From Desulfoluna sp. (GTDB lineage: Bacteria; Desulfobacterota; Desulfobacteria; Desulfobacterales; Desulfolunaceae), in assembly GCF_030145185.1 (NCBI RefSeq), contig NZ_JAQYWB010000014.1, positions 1 through 64,000 on the forward strand: a stretch of 64,000 nt of DNA. Reading direction: 5' to 3'. Made by a program: the position numbers and the translations under genes. The notes under the pieces were generated by a model, which saw only the letters and a list, made by a program, of their open reading frames with translations, had not been told where the DNA came from and searched no databases. Shown one piece after another: positions 45,570 to 54,395 of the stretch. How positions within the stretch are numbered: position 1 is the first letter of the stretch; every line of letters starts with the position of its first letter.

Positions 45570-46298
45570 CTAAGCCCTGGCGGCAAGACCCTCCCGAATC
45601 TCTTCGGCCACCTGCGCGGCAGCAGCCACCGGGTCTTTGGCATCACGGATGGGACGGCCGATGACCAGGTAATCCGAACCGCCCGCGATGGCTTCCGCAG
45701 GGGTCATCACACGCTTCTGGTCGTCACATTTCATCCCATCCCAGGCGGGACGAATCCCCGGCGTTACCGTAAAAAACCCCTCCCCGGCGGCTTCCCGAAT
45801 GACGGAGGCTTCATGACCGGAGCAGACCACCCCGGCACATCCGCAGGTGTTTGCCATCACCGCGCGTTTAATCACCAGCTGCTTCAGATCCTCTGCGTAC
45901 TGAGGAAGAAATCCGGCCTTGCGGATATCGTCTCCCCCAACGCTGGTGAGCACCGTCACCCCGAGAATCCCGACTTTCCCCTCGCTTCCAGCAACCGCGG
46001 CTTTGAGCATGGCCTCAGACTCACCGCAGTGAACCGTCAAAAAGCGCACACCCAGATCGGCAACACGAGACACGGCCCGCTCCACCGTGACTGGGATATC
46101 ATGGAGCTTCAAATCAAGAAAAATATCCGCGGCTCCGGCCCGGCGAACCTTCTCGACAATGGACGGCCCACACTCAAGAAAAAGTTCCAGCCCGATTTTA
46201 AACAGCCCCACGTTTCCGGAAAGCAGGGCAGCATAATCCAACGCCTCCTTCTCTGTGGGAAGATCCAGAGGAAATATAATACGATCTTGGGGATTCAA
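45570..46298 (-). CDS. pyrF: Orotidine-5'-phosphate decarboxylase
   Basis: Predicted 242 residues from TTG 46298, set by AAGGAGG 6 bases upstream. The signature DLKLHDIPVTVERAV contains the catalytic Asp-Lys-Asp set of the PyrF/OMPdecase family, with PLDLP at the N-terminus and YLVIGRPIRDAKDP at the phosphate-binding end. It makes UMP, the last step of de novo pyrimidine synthesis. Full length. No other pyr gene adjoins. Confidence 0.95.
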   Translation of the reverse strand: MNPQDRIIFPLDLPTEKEALDYAALLSGNVGLFKIGLELFLECGPSIVEKVRRAGAADIFLDLKLHDIPVTVERAVSRVADLGVRFLTVHCGESEAMLKAAVAGSEGKVGILGVTVLTSVGGDDIRKAGFLPQYAEDLKQLVIKRAVMANTCGCAGVVCSGHEASVIREAAGEGFFTVTPGIRPAWDGMKCDDQKRVMTPAEAIAGGSDYLVIGRPIRDAKDPVAAAAQVAEEIREGLAARA

Positions 46299-46756
46299 AG
46301 GCGCCTCCTTCTTTTTGGTTGCGATATATTAGATCGAACACACGAACGGTATTTCATTGTGCACAGGCGGTATACCCCATTTCAGGGAAGGGATAAAGCT
46401 TCAAAATAATTCCGCATCACGCGCCCGTCGTTCCCTCCCCGGCCGCATCGCATGCACAGCGGCCACATCAACGGCAAAAACAATGCAAAAACAGTTAGTT
46501 TAAAGCCTTTTTCATTGCAATACCCCACACAAAATGCTACCTCTTTTTACTTGACAGCTCTTATAATTCAGGGAACGATGCGCCACACATCACACACCGA
46601 GCCATGGCTCAACCGTACTGCAACGTATGATGGAAAGGCCCTTTGGACCCGTGACTTTTTGTGATCGCATTCCGGTTGAGCAGGCACCCGCAAGGTTTCA
46701 GGGCCTCTTGTTCACAAATCATGGGAACCATTCCCCTTGCAAGAAAGCCTTTCTGT
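46299..46756. other. Intergenic region, 458 bp, between divergent pyrF and CheD-HDOD genes
   Basis: No gene is supported. It contains a TTGACA (46551-46556) only five bases from a TATAAT (46562-46567), too close to work together; either could belong to a separate promoter. Confidence 0.45.
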
Positions 46757-48094
46757 ATGACCTATTACCAGAAGCACCACGTCCCCGCAGGAACCTTCCA
46801 GGTAAACGCCAGAAAACCCATGGTGCTTCAGGCCTACCTGAACTCCTGTGTCGGTGTCGCCCTTTTTGACCCTGAAGCCGGCATCGGCGGCCTCTACCAT
46901 ATTCTCCTGCCCGAACCGGTCTCCGGCAAAACCGAATACAACCGGGAAAAATACGCGGCCACCGGCCTGCCCCTTTTTATGGGAAGCCTTGTGCGGGAAG
47001 GCGCTGAAATTTCCAGGCTTCAGGCCGTCATCGCTGGCGGCGCCCTGTCGGGGAAGGTCAGCAATCAGGACATCCGCCTCGATATCGGTGGCCGTACCGC
47101 CGAGGTGGTCAAAGAGATGCTGGGCAAACATGGCATCCATGTGGTTCTCTCGGAGACTGGCGGTTTTTTCACCTGCTGCCTCAACTTCAACCTGGAGACC
47201 TTCGAGTACGAAGTGATCCCCGCCCTCCTGTCCAGCGAGGAGCCCGCAGACGAGAACACCAGCGGGCGCATCTCCAGCCTGGATGACCTCCAGCCCATTC
47301 CCCAGGTCGCCCTGAAAATCCTGCGCATGATCGGGGAGGATACCTACGATATCCGCTACCTCTCCCAGGAGGTGAGAAAAGACCAGGTCATCAGCGCCCA
47401 GGTTCTCAAGCACTGCAATGCCGCTATCTTCGCTGGCCAGGGCGGGATTGATTCCATTGACGACGCCCTGCTTATCATCGGTCAAACCACCCTGGCCAAG
47501 ATTATCACGGCCATGGCCATAAAAAAATTGCTTAATAACAGCTACACCGGGTACTCCCTCGCCAAGGGTGGCCTCTACCACCATGCCATCGGCGTGGCCC
47601 TGGTGGCCGAAAAGGTCGCAGGCTTAAGCGGAAAGGCCTCCCCCTTTGCCGCTTACTCAGCCGGACTGACCCACGACCTGGGCAAAGTGGTCCTGGATCA
47701 GTTTGTTTCGGGTGCCCGGCCCTTCTTCTATCGGGAGATCATGGGCGAAAGCGACCTGGTAGAAACGGAGAACCGCCTGCTGAAGACAGACCACACCAAG
47801 GCCGGCTACAAACTGGCTCAAAAGTGGGACCTGCCCCCCTCGATAAGCAACACCATTCGTTACCATCATCAACCGGAAGCATCCAAAGCCCATCTTGAGC
47901 TGGTGACCATCGTCTCTGTGGCCGACACTCTCTTTCACATGTTCAGCGCCGGCCCCTCCCTGCACAAAGTCGATATGAACTCCCTGTCACGGCGGCTGGA
48001 AATTCTCGGCATGTCCATCTCCGATTTCCCCGCCATTGTGGATGCCATCCCCCATCAAGTGCTCACAGGAAGCCCGGAGCTGGCCATCAACTGA
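46757..48094 (+). CDS. CheD-like domain fused to HDOD domain
   Basis: Predicted 445 residues from ATG 46757; ATG 46721 is an in-frame option. Residues ~8-160 read as CheD, the chemoreceptor glutamine deamidase: catalytic Cys31 (LNSCVGVALFD) and His48 (GLYHILLP) are spaced 17 apart as in Thermotoga CheD, with later GGA/IGGRTA and SETGGFFTC motifs. The Thr six residues before the Cys in CheD is Gln25 here. Residues ~180-390 are an HDOD domain (LQPIPQVALKILRMI; GLTHDLGKVVLD), which commonly acts in signalling without catalysis. The fusion suggests a link between receptor modification and another signal path. A terminator follows. Single-gene transcript. Confidence 0.85.
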   Translation: MTYYQKHHVPAGTFQVNARKPMVLQAYLNSCVGVALFDPEAGIGGLYHILLPEPVSGKTEYNREKYAATGLPLFMGSLVREGAEISRLQAVIAGGALSGKVSNQDIRLDIGGRTAEVVKEMLGKHGIHVVLSETGGFFTCCLNFNLETFEYEVIPALLSSEEPADENTSGRISSLDDLQPIPQVALKILRMIGEDTYDIRYLSQEVRKDQVISAQVLKHCNAAIFAGQGGIDSIDDALLIIGQTTLAKIITAMAIKKLLNNSYTGYSLAKGGLYHHAIGVALVAEKVAGLSGKASPFAAYSAGLTHDLGKVVLDQFVSGARPFFYREIMGESDLVETENRLLKTDHTKAGYKLAQKWDLPPSISNTIRYHHQPEASKAHLELVTIVSVADTLFHMFSAGPSLHKVDMNSLSRRLEILGMSISDFPAIVDAIPHQVLTGSPELAIN

Positions 48095-48152
48095 CCCTTC
48101 CCCCCACCGGGGAAAAGCATTTGCCGCCACAGGCCTTTTAAGATACAAAGAG

Positions 48153-48187
48153 GGTGATTCCACCAGAGGTGGAACCACCTTTTATTA
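48153..48187 (+). terminator. Terminator after the CheD-HDOD gene
   Basis: GGTG-a-TTCCACC pairs with GGTGGAA-c-CACC across a three-base loop and is followed by a T-rich run. Confidence 0.85.
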
Positions 48188-48263
48188 TTGAGAGCACCTG
48201 AAAAAAAAAGCCCTCATGAAACACCACCGCCGAAAGTACCTCGCAACGATATAAGGGACTGGA

Positions 48264-49667
48264 ATGGAATTACGGGACACCCAGAAACAGCTGCTTCGCA
48301 CCCTGCCCGGTGTGGATACCCTCCTTGACGCCCTGACGGCAGAAATTCCTGCCGAAAAGGTCCCCCGAAGCGTCCTGACAGCATCGGCTCGGGAGGCCCT
48401 GGAGGCCATGCGTCGATCCATCTTTAACGGGCAAGAGCCCACGGTGGATCTCGCCTCGGTTCTAACCCTGGCCCACCAGCGAATTGACACAAAAATGCAC
48501 CCAAACCTCACCCGGGTGGTCAACGGCACCGGCGTCGTGGTTCATACAAACCTCGGCCGCTCCCTGCTGGCTGACGAGGCTCTGGAACGCATCAAGGCCG
48601 TGGGGAATCGCTACTCCAACCTTGAATTCAACCTGGCCACAGGAAAAAGGGGTCTGCGCTACACAGCCGTGGAAGATCTGATCTGCGAAATCAGCGGGGC
48701 AGAGTCCGCCATGGTCGTCAACAACAACGCAGGCGCCGTGCTTCTCTGCCTCGACACCCTGGTACGCGGCAAAGAGGCCATTGTCTCCCGGGGCGAGCTC
48801 GTAGAGATCGGTGGGGCGTTTCGCATCCCCGACGTCATGGCCAAAAGCGGCGGAATTTTAAAAGAGGTGGGCACCACCAACCGAACCCACCTGAGGGATT
48901 ATGAAAACGCCACCACCGACGAGACCGGCCTCTTCCTCAAGGTACACACCAGCAACTACGCCATTGTAGGCTTTACCTCGGCCGTCTCTGTGGCTGAGCT
49001 CGTGGCGCTCGGCAAAGAGCGCGGCGTCCCCGTCATGGACGACCTGGGCAGCGGCACCTTCGTCAACTTTTCCCACTACGGACTCCCCGCCGAACCCACG
49101 GTGCAACAATCGGTTGCCGCCGGGGCCGACATCGTCACCTTCAGCGGCGACAAACTTTTGGGCGGTCCACAGTCTGGCATCATCGTCGGAAGCAAAAAGC
49201 ACATTGAAGCCATCCGAAAAAATCCCCTGACACGTGCCCTCCGCATTGACAAACTCACCCTGGCCGCCCTGGAGGGGACCTTGCGTCTCTACCGGGACGA
49301 AGCGCAGGCCGTGAAAAAGATTCCCACCCTGCGCATGATCACCATGAAACGGGAAGAGACGGAAGCACAGGCCAGCGACCTCATGGAGGCCCTCAAAGGG
49401 CTCCCCATCACCACGGAAGCGCTGGCCCTGGCCTCTCGCCCCGGCGGAGGTTCCCTGCCTATGCTGGAGCTCCCCTCCTGCTGCGTGGGCATCACCCTCC
49501 CCGGAATGGAAGCAGGAGCCCTTGAAAAAGTCATGAGAAAAAACGATCCACCCGTCATCGGACGCATCGAAAATGAAACCTACATCCTTGATCCCCGAAC
49601 CCTTCAGGTGGGGGATATTGCCCTTATTGCCGACGCCCTTGCGCATATTGTGGAGGCCCGATCATGA
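48264..49667 (+). CDS. selA: L-seryl-tRNA(Sec) selenium transferase
   Basis: Predicted 467 residues. Converts Ser-tRNA(Sec) to Sec-tRNA(Sec) using selenophosphate and PLP. The PLP Lys is about K297 in SGDKLLGGPQSG, near K295 of E. coli. Other family motifs include NGTGVVVHTNLGRS, NNNAGAVLLCLDT and DLGSGTFVNF. The start is set by AAGGGA shortly upstream. It overlaps the next gene by ATGA. selB and selD are not in the window. Its presence shows that this organism uses selenocysteine, but I found no in-frame Sec codon in the genes here. Confidence 0.95.
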   Translation: MELRDTQKQLLRTLPGVDTLLDALTAEIPAEKVPRSVLTASAREALEAMRRSIFNGQEPTVDLASVLTLAHQRIDTKMHPNLTRVVNGTGVVVHTNLGRSLLADEALERIKAVGNRYSNLEFNLATGKRGLRYTAVEDLICEISGAESAMVVNNNAGAVLLCLDTLVRGKEAIVSRGELVEIGGAFRIPDVMAKSGGILKEVGTTNRTHLRDYENATTDETGLFLKVHTSNYAIVGFTSAVSVAELVALGKERGVPVMDDLGSGTFVNFSHYGLPAEPTVQQSVAAGADIVTFSGDKLLGGPQSGIIVGSKKHIEAIRKNPLTRALRIDKLTLAALEGTLRLYRDEAQAVKKIPTLRMITMKREETEAQASDLMEALKGLPITTEALALASRPGGGSLPMLELPSCCVGITLPGMEAGALEKVMRKNDPPVIGRIENETYILDPRTLQVGDIALIADALAHIVEARS

Positions 49668-50239
49668 TCAACATCATCGAAAAAACCCTTGAAGAAAGCG
49701 TGACGGCCAAAAAAGCGGCCATCAAAGAGAACAACCAGCGGCTAATCGAGACAGCCCGCCTCATGGCCCAAAGCCTGACGGCCGGTGGAAAGATCCTAAT
49801 CTTTGGCAACGGCGGCAGTGCCGCCGACGCCCAGCACATCGCCGCGGAGTTCGTCAACCGATTCCAGACCGAACGCGTCCCCCTGGCATCCATCGCCCTG
49901 ACCACGGACAGCTCCATCATCACCAGTATCGGCAACGACTACAGCTTTGAGGAGATCTTCTCCAAGCAGGTGACAGCCCTGGGCCGAAAAAATGATGTGG
50001 CCATCGGGATCAGCACCAGTGGCAACTCCCCCAACGTGGTCAAGGCCCTTAAGGCCGCTGAAAAGAAAGGTGTACACACCGTTGCCTTTACCGGCAAGGG
50101 AGGCCGGGCAGCCGACATGGCGGAGATCGCCCTGACCGTCCCCATCGGAAACACCGCGCGCATCCAGGAGAGCCACATCCTCATGGGCCACATCCTCTGT
50201 GATCTGGTGGACCGAATCCTCTTCCCCGAGAATTTTTAA
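49664..50239 (+). CDS. gmhA: Sedoheptulose-7-phosphate isomerase
   Basis: Predicted 191 residues. The SIS fold has the sugar-phosphate-binding stretch FGNGGSAADAQH and SSIITSIGNDYSF, then GISTSGNSPNVVKAL and a C-terminal QESHILMGHILCDLVD, which match GmhA rather than other SIS proteins. It makes the heptose precursor of LPS inner core from sedoheptulose-7-P. Its ATG overlaps the selA stop by 4 bases, so the two are co-translated, an unusual pairing by function. No other heptose gene is in view. Confidence 0.92.
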   Translation: MINIIEKTLEESVTAKKAAIKENNQRLIETARLMAQSLTAGGKILIFGNGGSAADAQHIAAEFVNRFQTERVPLASIALTTDSSIITSIGNDYSFEEIFSKQVTALGRKNDVAIGISTSGNSPNVVKALKAAEKKGVHTVAFTGKGGRAADMAEIALTVPIGNTARIQESHILMGHILCDLVDRILFPENF

Positions 50240-50289
50240 CCCGGCGCCCAGCGGCCGGAAGCGATGCCCCGTTTTTTTTAAGACACCAT

Positions 50290-50318
50290 TTGCCATCTTA
50301 CCCCAGGGTGCTTATTGT
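50290..50318 (+). promoter_or_regulatory. Possible promoter of the zinc-ribbon/hemC/cobA-hemD operon
   Basis: TTGCCA and TATTGT are separated by 17 bases, about 100 bases before the zinc-ribbon gene. Confidence 0.35.
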
Positions 50319-50419
50319 GTTAAATATTTGAAAAAGACTCAAACAAATGACAGGCCCGTCCGATGCGTCGGAACGCCCGGCCTGATGGGAAATAACCTGA
50401 AAAACCATGAGGTGATATC

Positions 50420-50653
50420 ATGCCCATTTATGAATACAAATGCGGAGCGTGCGGTCACGAGTTCGAGTACCTCGTACTGGGAGGGAAAGATCCGGAAAGC
50501 TGCCCCAAATGCGAAGACAAAAATGTCTCCAAACAGATGTCCCGCTGCGGATTCGTCAGCAAGGGAGCCGGAGGTGAAATTTCGTCCTCATCGGCTTCAA
50601 GCTCCTCATGTACCGGCTGCACAGCCGCAAGTTGCGCGGGGTGCGGTTCTTGA
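50420..50653 (+). CDS. FmdB-type zinc-ribbon protein with Cys-rich tail
   Basis: Predicted 77 residues. The N-terminal zinc ribbon is typical of the FmdB/CxxC-type family (YEYKCGACGHEFEYL, then SCPKCED). The tail after a Ser-rich linker ends SSCTGCTAASCAGCGS, adding four Cys. FmdB proteins are small putative regulators of unsettled function. The stop overlaps the hemC start by one base (TGATG), so translation is coupled to porphyrin synthesis. No DNA-binding motif beyond the ribbon is seen. Confidence 0.88.
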   Translation: MPIYEYKCGACGHEFEYLVLGGKDPESCPKCEDKNVSKQMSRCGFVSKGAGGEISSSSASSSSCTGCTAASCAGCGS

Positions 50654-51585
50654 TGGAAAATAAAATAGTCATCGGTACCCGCGGGAGCCAGCTGGCCCTC
50701 TGGCAGGCCAACTGGGTAAAATCCGAATTAGAAAAATGCAATAAAGGGGTCACCTGTGAACTCCTGGTCATCAAAACCCAAGGGGACAAAATCCTCGACG
50801 TCCCTCTGGCCGAGATAGGCGGGAAAGGCCTTTTTGTCAAAGAGGTTGAAGAGGCTCTTTTAGACGGTCGCATCGACCTGGCCGTCCACAGCATGAAAGA
50901 CATGCCCGCAGACCTCCCTGAAGGCCTGGAGATCGGTGCTATCCCCGAGAGGGAAGACCCCAGAGATGCCCTGATTTCCAAAAACGGACTCTCCTTTGAG
51001 GCGCTCCCCCAAGGCGCCCGCGTGGGCACCGGCAGCCTGCGACGTTCCTCCCAACTCCTGGCCAAGCGTCCCGATCTTCAGATCGAGGCCTTAAGGGGTA
51101 ACATCGACACCCGCCTGAAAAAGGTGACTGAAGGGGACTTAGACGCCATCATCCTGGCCGCGGCCGGGCTGAAACGCTTAGGACTCGGCGAGCATATCAC
51201 CGAATGCCTGGACCCTGCGATCATGCTCCCCGCCGTGGGACAGGGTGCTCTGTGCATCGAAGCCCGAAAAAACGACGCCCGTATGAAAGCAGCCCTTGTG
51301 CCCTTAAACCACCTGTCCACACGGGTCACGGTCCTTGCCGAGCGCGCTTTTCTCAACACGCTTGAAGGAAGCTGCCATATTCCGGTGGGCGCCTTTGCCG
51401 AAACTGACGGTGTGATGCTCACCATCCGCGGCATGGTCGCCGAAGTGGACGGCTCCCGCATCCTCATGGAAACTCAGACCGCTGAAAACGCCCAGGGTGA
51501 AGCCCTCGGCATCACCGTGGCCAATCGCCTCAAAGAGGCCGGCGCAACCGAGATCCTTTCGAGACTTCAGGAGAACCAAGCATGA
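50653..51585 (+). CDS. hemC: Porphobilinogen deaminase (hydroxymethylbilane synthase)
   Basis: Predicted 310 residues from ATG 50653. Polymerises four porphobilinogens to hydroxymethylbilane. Opening IGTRGSQLALWQANWV, the AVHSMKDMP catalytic region (Asp of HSMKD), GTGSLRRSSQL and the dipyrromethane-cofactor Cys241 (EGSCHIPVG) are all present. It overlaps both neighbours (TGATG with the zinc ribbon, ATGA with cobA-hemD), making one tightly coupled tetrapyrrole unit. Confidence 0.96.
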   Translation: MENKIVIGTRGSQLALWQANWVKSELEKCNKGVTCELLVIKTQGDKILDVPLAEIGGKGLFVKEVEEALLDGRIDLAVHSMKDMPADLPEGLEIGAIPEREDPRDALISKNGLSFEALPQGARVGTGSLRRSSQLLAKRPDLQIEALRGNIDTRLKKVTEGDLDAIILAAAGLKRLGLGEHITECLDPAIMLPAVGQGALCIEARKNDARMKAALVPLNHLSTRVTVLAERAFLNTLEGSCHIPVGAFAETDGVMLTIRGMVAEVDGSRILMETQTAENAQGEALGITVANRLKEAGATEILSRLQENQA

Positions 51586-53105
51586 ACAAAGCATACGGAA
51601 CCGTCTATCTCGTAGGTGCCGGCCCCGGAGATCCCGGCCTGATTACGGTCAAGGGACGAGAATGCATCGAGAGAGCCGACGTGGTTGTCTACGACTACCT
51701 GGCGGCCCCCTCCCACCTGGCCCATGCCAAAAAGGGCGCCGAGATCATCTATGTCGGCAAAAAAGGCGGAGACCACACCCTCAGCCAGGACGGCATCAAC
51801 GCCCTGCTGGTGGAAAAAGCAAAAACAGGGGCCACGGTCACCCGTCTTAAGGGGGGAGATCCCTTTATCTTCGGACGCGGCGGCGAAGAGGCGGAAGTTC
51901 TCATCGCAGAGGGCATCAACTGGGAAGTAATCCCTGGCGTCACCTCGGCCATCGCCGCCCCGGCCTACGCGGGAATCCCCCTGACCCACCGAAAGTTCAC
52001 CGCCACCCTCTCGTTGGTCACCGGCCACGAAGACCCGGACAAGGAGAATTCCAACATCAATTGGGACGCCATCTCCAAATCGGGGACCCTCGTCTTTTTC
52101 ATGGGCGTACGAAACCTGCCCAACATTGTGGAGAAACTCTGCGCCTGCGGAAAACCCGCCGAGACTCCCGTGGCCCTGGTAAGGTGGGGCACCACCACCC
52201 GCCAGGAGACCGTTTCCGGCACCCTTGCCACCATCGTGGAAGAGGTGAAAAAGGCAAACCTGAAATCCCCCAGCATCATCGTGGTGGGCGAGGTTGTCTC
52301 CTTAAGAGACACCATGAAATGGTTCGAAAATCGGCCCCTCTTCGGCAAGCGCGTGGTCATCACCCGGGCACGCAAGCAGGCCAGCGGCCTGACATCCAAG
52401 CTCATGGGGCTGGGTGCCGAGTGCCTGGAAGCCCCAACCATCGAGATCGAACCCATTGAAGGCTCCGAAGCCGTGAACACCGCCCTTGCGAACTTGAAAG
52501 AGTACGACTGGGTCGTCTTCACCAGCGTCAACGGGGTCATCACCTTTTTTGATGATCTCTTTGCAAAAGGCCTCGACGCACGGGCCCTGGGTGGTCTGAA
52601 GACCGCCTGCATCGGCCCCTCCACCGCCGCCGAGCTGAAAAAATACGGCATCGGCACCGACGTCCTCCCCGACAGCTACGTGGCCGAATCCGTGGTGGAC
52701 GCTTTTAAAGGCCAGGCAATCAAAGGAGCGAACATCCTGCTCCCCAGAGCCGAAGAGGCCCGCCCCGTAATCCCCGTGGAGCTCACCAAGATGGGTGCCA
52801 CGGTCAACGAGGTGGCCGTCTATCGCACCGCCATCGATGCCACCTCCACCGAGAAAGTGGCCGAAGCCCTCACGAACCACGAGGTAGATATGGTGACCTT
52901 CACCAGCTCCTCCACCGTGAAAAACTTCGTCTCCATGATCCCGAACGGCGACCTCTCCCTCATGGAGAACGTCACCGTGGCCTGCATCGGCCCCATCACC
53001 GCAGAGACCGCCAAAGAGTTGGGGCTCACCCCCCACATCGTGGCCGACACCTTCACCATCGACGGCCTCGTGGACGCCATCGTAGGTACGGTGGAAGAAA
53101 AATAA
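51582..53105 (+). CDS. cobA-hemD: Fused uroporphyrinogen-III C-methyltransferase / uroporphyrinogen-III synthase
   Basis: Predicted 507 residues. The N-terminal half (~1-245) is SUMT: GAGPGDPGLIT, YDYLAAP, RLKGGDPFIFGRGGEE, EVIPGVTSA and GIPLTHR. After a linker ending near MKWFENRPLFG, the C-terminal half (~250-500) is uroporphyrinogen-III synthase (RVVITRARKQASGL; VFTSVNGV; TFTSSSTV). Together they close the ring and add two methyls, giving precorrin-2 for siroheme, cobalamin or the alternative heme route common in sulfate reducers. The fused form is typical of several anaerobe groups. It is the last gene of the operon and is followed by an 18-pair terminator. Confidence 0.95.
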   Translation: MNKAYGTVYLVGAGPGDPGLITVKGRECIERADVVVYDYLAAPSHLAHAKKGAEIIYVGKKGGDHTLSQDGINALLVEKAKTGATVTRLKGGDPFIFGRGGEEAEVLIAEGINWEVIPGVTSAIAAPAYAGIPLTHRKFTATLSLVTGHEDPDKENSNINWDAISKSGTLVFFMGVRNLPNIVEKLCACGKPAETPVALVRWGTTTRQETVSGTLATIVEEVKKANLKSPSIIVVGEVVSLRDTMKWFENRPLFGKRVVITRARKQASGLTSKLMGLGAECLEAPTIEIEPIEGSEAVNTALANLKEYDWVVFTSVNGVITFFDDLFAKGLDARALGGLKTACIGPSTAAELKKYGIGTDVLPDSYVAESVVDAFKGQAIKGANILLPRAEEARPVIPVELTKMGATVNEVAVYRTAIDATSTEKVAEALTNHEVDMVTFTSSSTVKNFVSMIPNGDLSLMENVTVACIGPITAETAKELGLTPHIVADTFTIDGLVDAIVGTVEEK

Positions 53106-53111
53106 AAAACG

Positions 53112-53145
53112 GCCTCCGGCGGCGAGGTGAGCCACCTCGAAAGCT
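53112..53145 (+). repeat. Dispersed hairpin repeat, left half only
   Basis: CGAGGTG-agc-CACCTCG keeps the seven-pair stem of the reference copy with a paired A-T to G-C change, then GAAAGC. The second hairpin is absent; a strong terminator follows instead. Confidence 0.7.
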
Positions 53146-53149
53146 GATT

Positions 53150-53206
53150 GCAGCGGCGCTGTGCCCCTCGTTCCTCGGGGCACAGCGCCGCTGCCTTCGT
53201 TTTTTG
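53150..53206 (+). terminator. Very strong terminator after the hem operon
   Basis: An eighteen-pair perfect GC-rich stem (53150-53167 / 53177-53194) has a nine-base loop; T6 follows about 8 bases later. Confidence 0.85.
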
Positions 53207-53288
53207 CCTTGGGTTTTTCTTCCTCGCTTTGGTATGATTCTGGAGCCTGAAACCCCAACAATCGATAACCCATGTGCTCGTTTTGCAC

Positions 53289-53388
53289 ATGCCCTCACCC
53301 TTCACGCGAATGCGAGGTGTTGAGAGCTCCGACAGCCGTAGAGCATTCGCAAACCCGCTTTCAAAGTGGCGCCACCTTGCCGCCGGAG
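53289..53388 (-). repeat. Dispersed two-hairpin repeat, full copy
   Basis: Reverse-orientation copy of the element at 12225. It keeps GCGAATGC / GCATTCGC outer arms, the CCCGCTTT linker and GCCGCCGGAGGC at its end. The left hairpin has one mismatch in this copy. It lies directly upstream of moaA. Confidence 0.8.
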
Positions 53389-53414
53389 GCACTTCCCTTT
53401 ACAGAGCCGTGAAC

Positions 53415-54395
53415 ATGAAACAGACACTCACCGACCGTTATGACCGAACCATCGACTACCTGCGTATCTCCGTCACGGACCGATGCAACTTGAGATGCAG
53501 CTACTGCGTGCCTCCGACGCCCTTTGCCCACATGAAGCACACGGACATCCTCTCTTATGAAGAGCTGATCCGGCTTGTGCGGGTGGGGGTCTCTTTAGGT
53601 ATTCGAAAGGTGCGGCTGACGGGTGGGGAACCCTTTGCCAGAAAAGGGCTCATCGACTTTATCCGGGAACTGGCGGACCTCGAAGGGCTTGAAGACCTGG
53701 CGGTCACCACCAATGGGACACTCATTGCAGATGAGATTCAGACCCTGAAAGACGCGGGGCTCACCCGCATCAACATCAGCCTGGACAGCCTGAAGCCGGA
53801 GCGGTTTGCCAAAATCACCGGGAAGGATCTCTTTACCGAGGTCAAACGAACCATCAGGGGTGCCCTGGACGCCGGGCTGGCCCCCGTGAAGATCAACACC
53901 GTGCTCTTAGACGGCGTAAACGGCGACGAGGTGGAAGATTTCGCCCGCCTTACCTTTGACCACCCCGTTCAAATCCGATTTATTGAATACATGCCCATCG
54001 GCAAAGGCTCCGGCCCCGAGCACAGCGATCTCCAGGCCCCCGCCATCACTCGGCGCCTTGAGGCCTTAGGCCCCCTGACCCGCGTCCTCCGGAGTGCCTA
54101 TGACGGCCCGGCGGTACGATTCAAAATTGAGGGTGCCCAAGGCGAAATCGGCCTGATCAGCCCCATGACCAACCATTTCTGCGCCACCTGCAACCGCTTA
54201 CGCCTCACCGCCGACGGCCACCTTCGCCCCTGCCTTCTCTCCGACACGAAAGTCGACCTCATGGAGGCCTTGAGAAGCGGTGCCGACAATGAAGCCCTCG
54301 CCTCCCTCTTCCGCCACGCCGTCGCCATCAAAGGCAAACAGCACGACCTCTCCGGTCATACCGTTAACGACATGATGTCGTCGATCGGGGGGTAA
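53415..54395 (+). CDS. moaA: GTP 3',8-cyclase (molybdopterin biosynthesis)
   Basis: Predicted 326 residues from ATG 53415; GTG 53409 is possible. The radical-SAM site is C24-x3-C28-x2-C31 (CNLRCSYC). The second cluster site is HFCATCNRLRL with a later PCL, and the essential C-terminal Gly-Gly is present (MMSSIGG). It converts GTP to the first pterin intermediate of molybdenum or tungsten cofactor. No good ribosome-binding site precedes the start; the nearest GGAGG is inside the dispersed repeat, 27 bases away. Other moa/moe genes are not in the window. Confidence 0.95.
   Translation: MKQTLTDRYDRTIDYLRISVTDRCNLRCSYCVPPTPFAHMKHTDILSYEELIRLVRVGVSLGIRKVRLTGGEPFARKGLIDFIRELADLEGLEDLAVTTNGTLIADEIQTLKDAGLTRINISLDSLKPERFAKITGKDLFTEVKRTIRGALDAGLAPVKINTVLLDGVNGDEVEDFARLTFDHPVQIRFIEYMPIGKGSGPEHSDLQAPAITRRLEALGPLTRVLRSAYDGPAVRFKIEGAQGEIGLISPMTNHFCATCNRLRLTADGHLRPCLLSDTKVDLMEALRSGADNEALASLFRHAVAIKGKQHDLSGHTVNDMMSSIGG

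Noticed and set aside
46551-46567. TTGACA plus TATAAT as one promoter
   Set aside because: Only five bases separate the boxes, far from the needed 16-18.
53289-53414. N-terminal extension of moaA through the repeat
   Set aside because: The extra 47 residues are a translation of the dispersed repeat; MoaA proteins begin shortly before the radical-SAM motif.
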